In this document: positions 58,958-64,000 of the stretch, piece after piece | Numbering within the stretch: the stretch's first letter is position 1 | Layout: every line of letters begins with the position of its first letter | Assembly: GCF_023856365.1 (NCBI RefSeq) | Contig: NC_064555.1 | Span: forward strand, 17,742,254-17,806,253 | Direction of reading: 5' to 3' | Length of the DNA stretch: 64,000 nt | Origin: Brienomyrus brachyistius | Taxonomy: Eukaryota; Chordata; Actinopteri; Osteoglossiformes; Mormyridae | The notes under the pieces: model-generated | Database searches by the model: none | What the model was told of the DNA's origin: nothing | Seen by the model: the letters and a program-made list of their open reading frames with translations, nothing else | Made by a program: the position numbers and the translations under genes

Positions 58958-58963
58958 TTTATT
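58958..58963 (-). terminator. Candidate NKAIN1 polyadenylation signal (AATAAA)
   Basis: Minus-strand AATAAA in the context GGGAAATAAACAG. If used, the NKAIN1 3'UTR would extend about 3 kb and include the hAT-type element at 61212-62128. This is a position-based inference. Confidence 0.3.
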
Positions 58964-59089
58964 TCCCAAAAACCCGAACCCCCCCCCCCACCAATAAGTA
59001 GTATATAAGGGTTGTGTCCTTTGACACCTCGTTAAAAATGAGTATGCACACATACACACACACATAAACACGCGCACACATGCATGCAC

Positions 59090-59093
<4 letters not shown>

Positions 59094-59124
<31 letters not shown>
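59094..59124. repeat. (CA)n microsatellite
   Basis: Pure CA tract preceded by degenerate CACGCACA sequence from about 59045. Confidence 0.9.
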
Positions 59125-59127
<3 letters not shown>

Positions 59128-59129
59128 CA

Positions 59130-61203
59130 GCAGCTGTGACACATGAACGAGGGAGATGCACTGCAGGTTAACGTAAGAGACGGAAGGGAGTCTGCATGTG
59201 ACAGAGGTCCCCAGTGCACCTCCCCACCAGCCTCTGGGAGAGGGGGGGAAAGCGGGAAAATATCAGAGCCACAAAGTGAAGGAATTCTGTGCTAACATGA
59301 CAGTTGGAAATGCAGTGAGAACGGGAGCTGCTGAGAAGAGAGAGAGGTGTGAAATGAGGCCAAGAGGCATTCTGACAACAGAAAGGGGGCAAGACATTCT
59401 GGGAGATTAGTGGGGGCGGGGCAAATAGGGCAGGTTAATATTTACATGCACACAAAACCTACATAATTTTCCTTAGAAACACTATTTACCAATCTAGTTT
59501 ACTGTATATAAAGTGGACGGAGAGGGTCACTGAGCATGTGCAGGTGGGATGATGGCTGCGAGTTGAACGTCAGCGCCTGATTGGTGGGGGTAATAGCCAG
59601 TTGCCCACCATCTGACACAGGCCCACCTGCACAGACACTCCGCGGGTCCATCCTGGCGCGGGTGGGTGGCCCAGGCAGAGCAACCGCCGCCAACAGAGGC
59701 AGGGCCGTTGGACTGGCAGGGAGGCACTGGGAATGCTTCTCGGCCTCCTCCCCTGGCCATCGCTGATATTTGCAGGCCACACAGTTGCTTCTGAGGTGGT
59801 CAGCCTGAGCTCTCGTGTTCAGCCACTGTAACCATCACAGCCAGCATCTTCTGGATGCCACTGGATATGCTCACGGGACAATTAGGGACAAAGCTATGTA
59901 GTGAGGTTCCCGATCCTTAGTGTGGAAAGAACCAAATCATTTCAAACTCCATCCCCACATTTCAGATGTAAAAAAAAAAACCACATGGGGGAGAAAAAAG
60001 CTGCCGCACTTTCAGAGGGGGAGGGGCTACGCCATGGCCTGCCTGGCCCACCGTGCACCACGCTGCAGCCAACTCCCCCTTGGCCCCACACTCCACCTCG
60101 ACCACAGAGTGAGGAAAAAAAAATACCAAAAGTGCACACATCTTCACAGTTAAAGGAGGGTGACTGGGCCCATTTTGTTTCTTGGTTTGTCACCGGCCAT
60201 GTGCACTGTCCAGTCAGTAAGTCAATACTGCAGTTAGTCTCACCTGCCAGCAGGGGGCTCTTTGAGACAGTTTTTTTTTTCTCTCTCCGCATCCCCAGTT
60301 TGAATCAGAGGCTATACAGAAATGAAGACATCTCTACAAAAGACAACTTTCTGAAGACCATGCTGTGCTCCTCCTCAGACAGAAGCCTCTTGATCATCAG
60401 CGATCCTCCTCTTTCCCCCCTTTGGGCTGCTGACCTCGCCTACCCTGCGCTGGGAAGTGGGGGGGGAATGGGGAGATAGAGAATCTGCATTTAGATAAGG
60501 AACTTCAACATGGCATTTCCCACCAAACTGCCACCTTTAAACATATTTTATAAACACATTCAGCAGAAATAAAAGCAATTTGAAACGAAGTTCTATATCA
60601 GGGTTACGATACTGAATCAGGTGATGTAGCATTCGATAATATTTAACATTTTAATTAGCACTATTTCAAATTAAACTACAAAGTGATGTTAGTTACTATT
60701 TCCAAATATAGCAGTGAAGCAATTAGAGCGGAGGCGGAGAGGAAGCTCCGCCCCCTCGCCCCCGATGACACGCCCTGGCACTTCCTGATCTATAAGACTG
60801 CTGTGTCTCTCATTAGCATCACTCTCCGACAGCTGGCAAATCTGAGGAAAGTGGTAAGGGGCAGAAAGAAGTAGCGGAAGGCTGCATGACACTGGCGTGA
60901 CTGAAGCACGTCAGGTGGAGAAGTGTCGCTTCTTATAACGAAGTATTCAGAAGGTGGGTCCACGTCCGGCTTCTTCTGGCCTGTCTTGAACTAACCACAT
61001 CTATAATAAGAAGAGGTGTTTGGCCTTCATCAGGCAATTCATCACGCCATGACTTTTAGGCCACATTCCGGAGCCTGGCCTGGTTTGATTTCGGCCGATT
61101 CACCACAGTTAGAAGGTCCCGTGGGACGCTGAAGGACCACAGGAACCAGGAGTTTGTTTTACTGCTCCATCTGTATGGCTCCTCCAGATTTTAATTATAG
61201 TAA
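59130..61203. other. Probable NKAIN1 3' region
   Basis: Between the candidate polyadenylation signal and the hAT-type element. Short frames near 59500-59780 and 59900-60480 lack domains. A very short terminal NKAIN1 coding exon could lie here, but I could not identify it. Confidence 0.35.
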
Positions 61204-61211
61204 TACTGACT

Positions 61212-64000
<2,789 letters not shown>

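Overview
This window is a vertebrate nuclear segment, most likely from a ray-finned fish. It holds short introns, GT-AG splice junctions, dense (CA)n tracts, many minisatellites, and relics of Tc1/mariner-like and hAT-like transposons. All recognisable genes lie on the minus strand. Read from high to low coordinates they are NKAIN1 (5' part cut by the right edge), PUM1 (complete coding region), SDC3 (complete coding region) and NOBOX (3' part cut by the left edge). I rebuilt exon structures by hand. For NOBOX, SDC3 and PUM1 every junction used keeps the codon phase, giving about 664 codons of NOBOX up to the edge, 447 residues of SDC3 and 1184 residues of PUM1.

Layout. 1-6,927: NOBOX, eight coding exons, with a 38-bp minisatellite and a long TG tract abutting the exon 2 acceptor. 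6,928-10,800: spacer with a decayed Tc1-like element. About 10,820-35,162: SDC3, with a probable 3 kb 3'UTR, a 43-bp minisatellite of about 41 copies in its last intron, and a 15.8 kb first intron carrying 31-bp and compound arrays. 35,163-about 39,000: intergenic, with an unexplained CpG-rich block near 38.1-38.35 kb. 41,457-57,864: PUM1, 21 coding exons, two of whose introns are largely minisatellite, and a 9.3 kb first intron leading to a CpG-rich promoter with a non-coding exon. About 58,000-62,300: spacer and probable NKAIN1 3' region, with a hAT-type element bounded by a perfect 8-bp target duplication. 62,304-64,000: NKAIN1 exons.

The genes do not form a pathway: NKAIN1 is a membrane protein that binds the Na,K-ATPase beta subunit, PUM1 an RNA-binding translational repressor, SDC3 a neural heparan-sulfate proteoglycan and NOBOX an oocyte homeobox factor. 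SDC3-PUM1-NKAIN1 is the order found in human 1p35; NOBOX, which is on human chromosome 7, is not part of that human block. I found no wholly new gene system. The most noteworthy points are an octad Glu/Arg repeat inside the SDC3 ectodomain, the NKAIN1 reading frame that stays open into a transposon, the TG tract at the NOBOX acceptor, and a Pumilio recognition element in PUM1's own 3'UTR.
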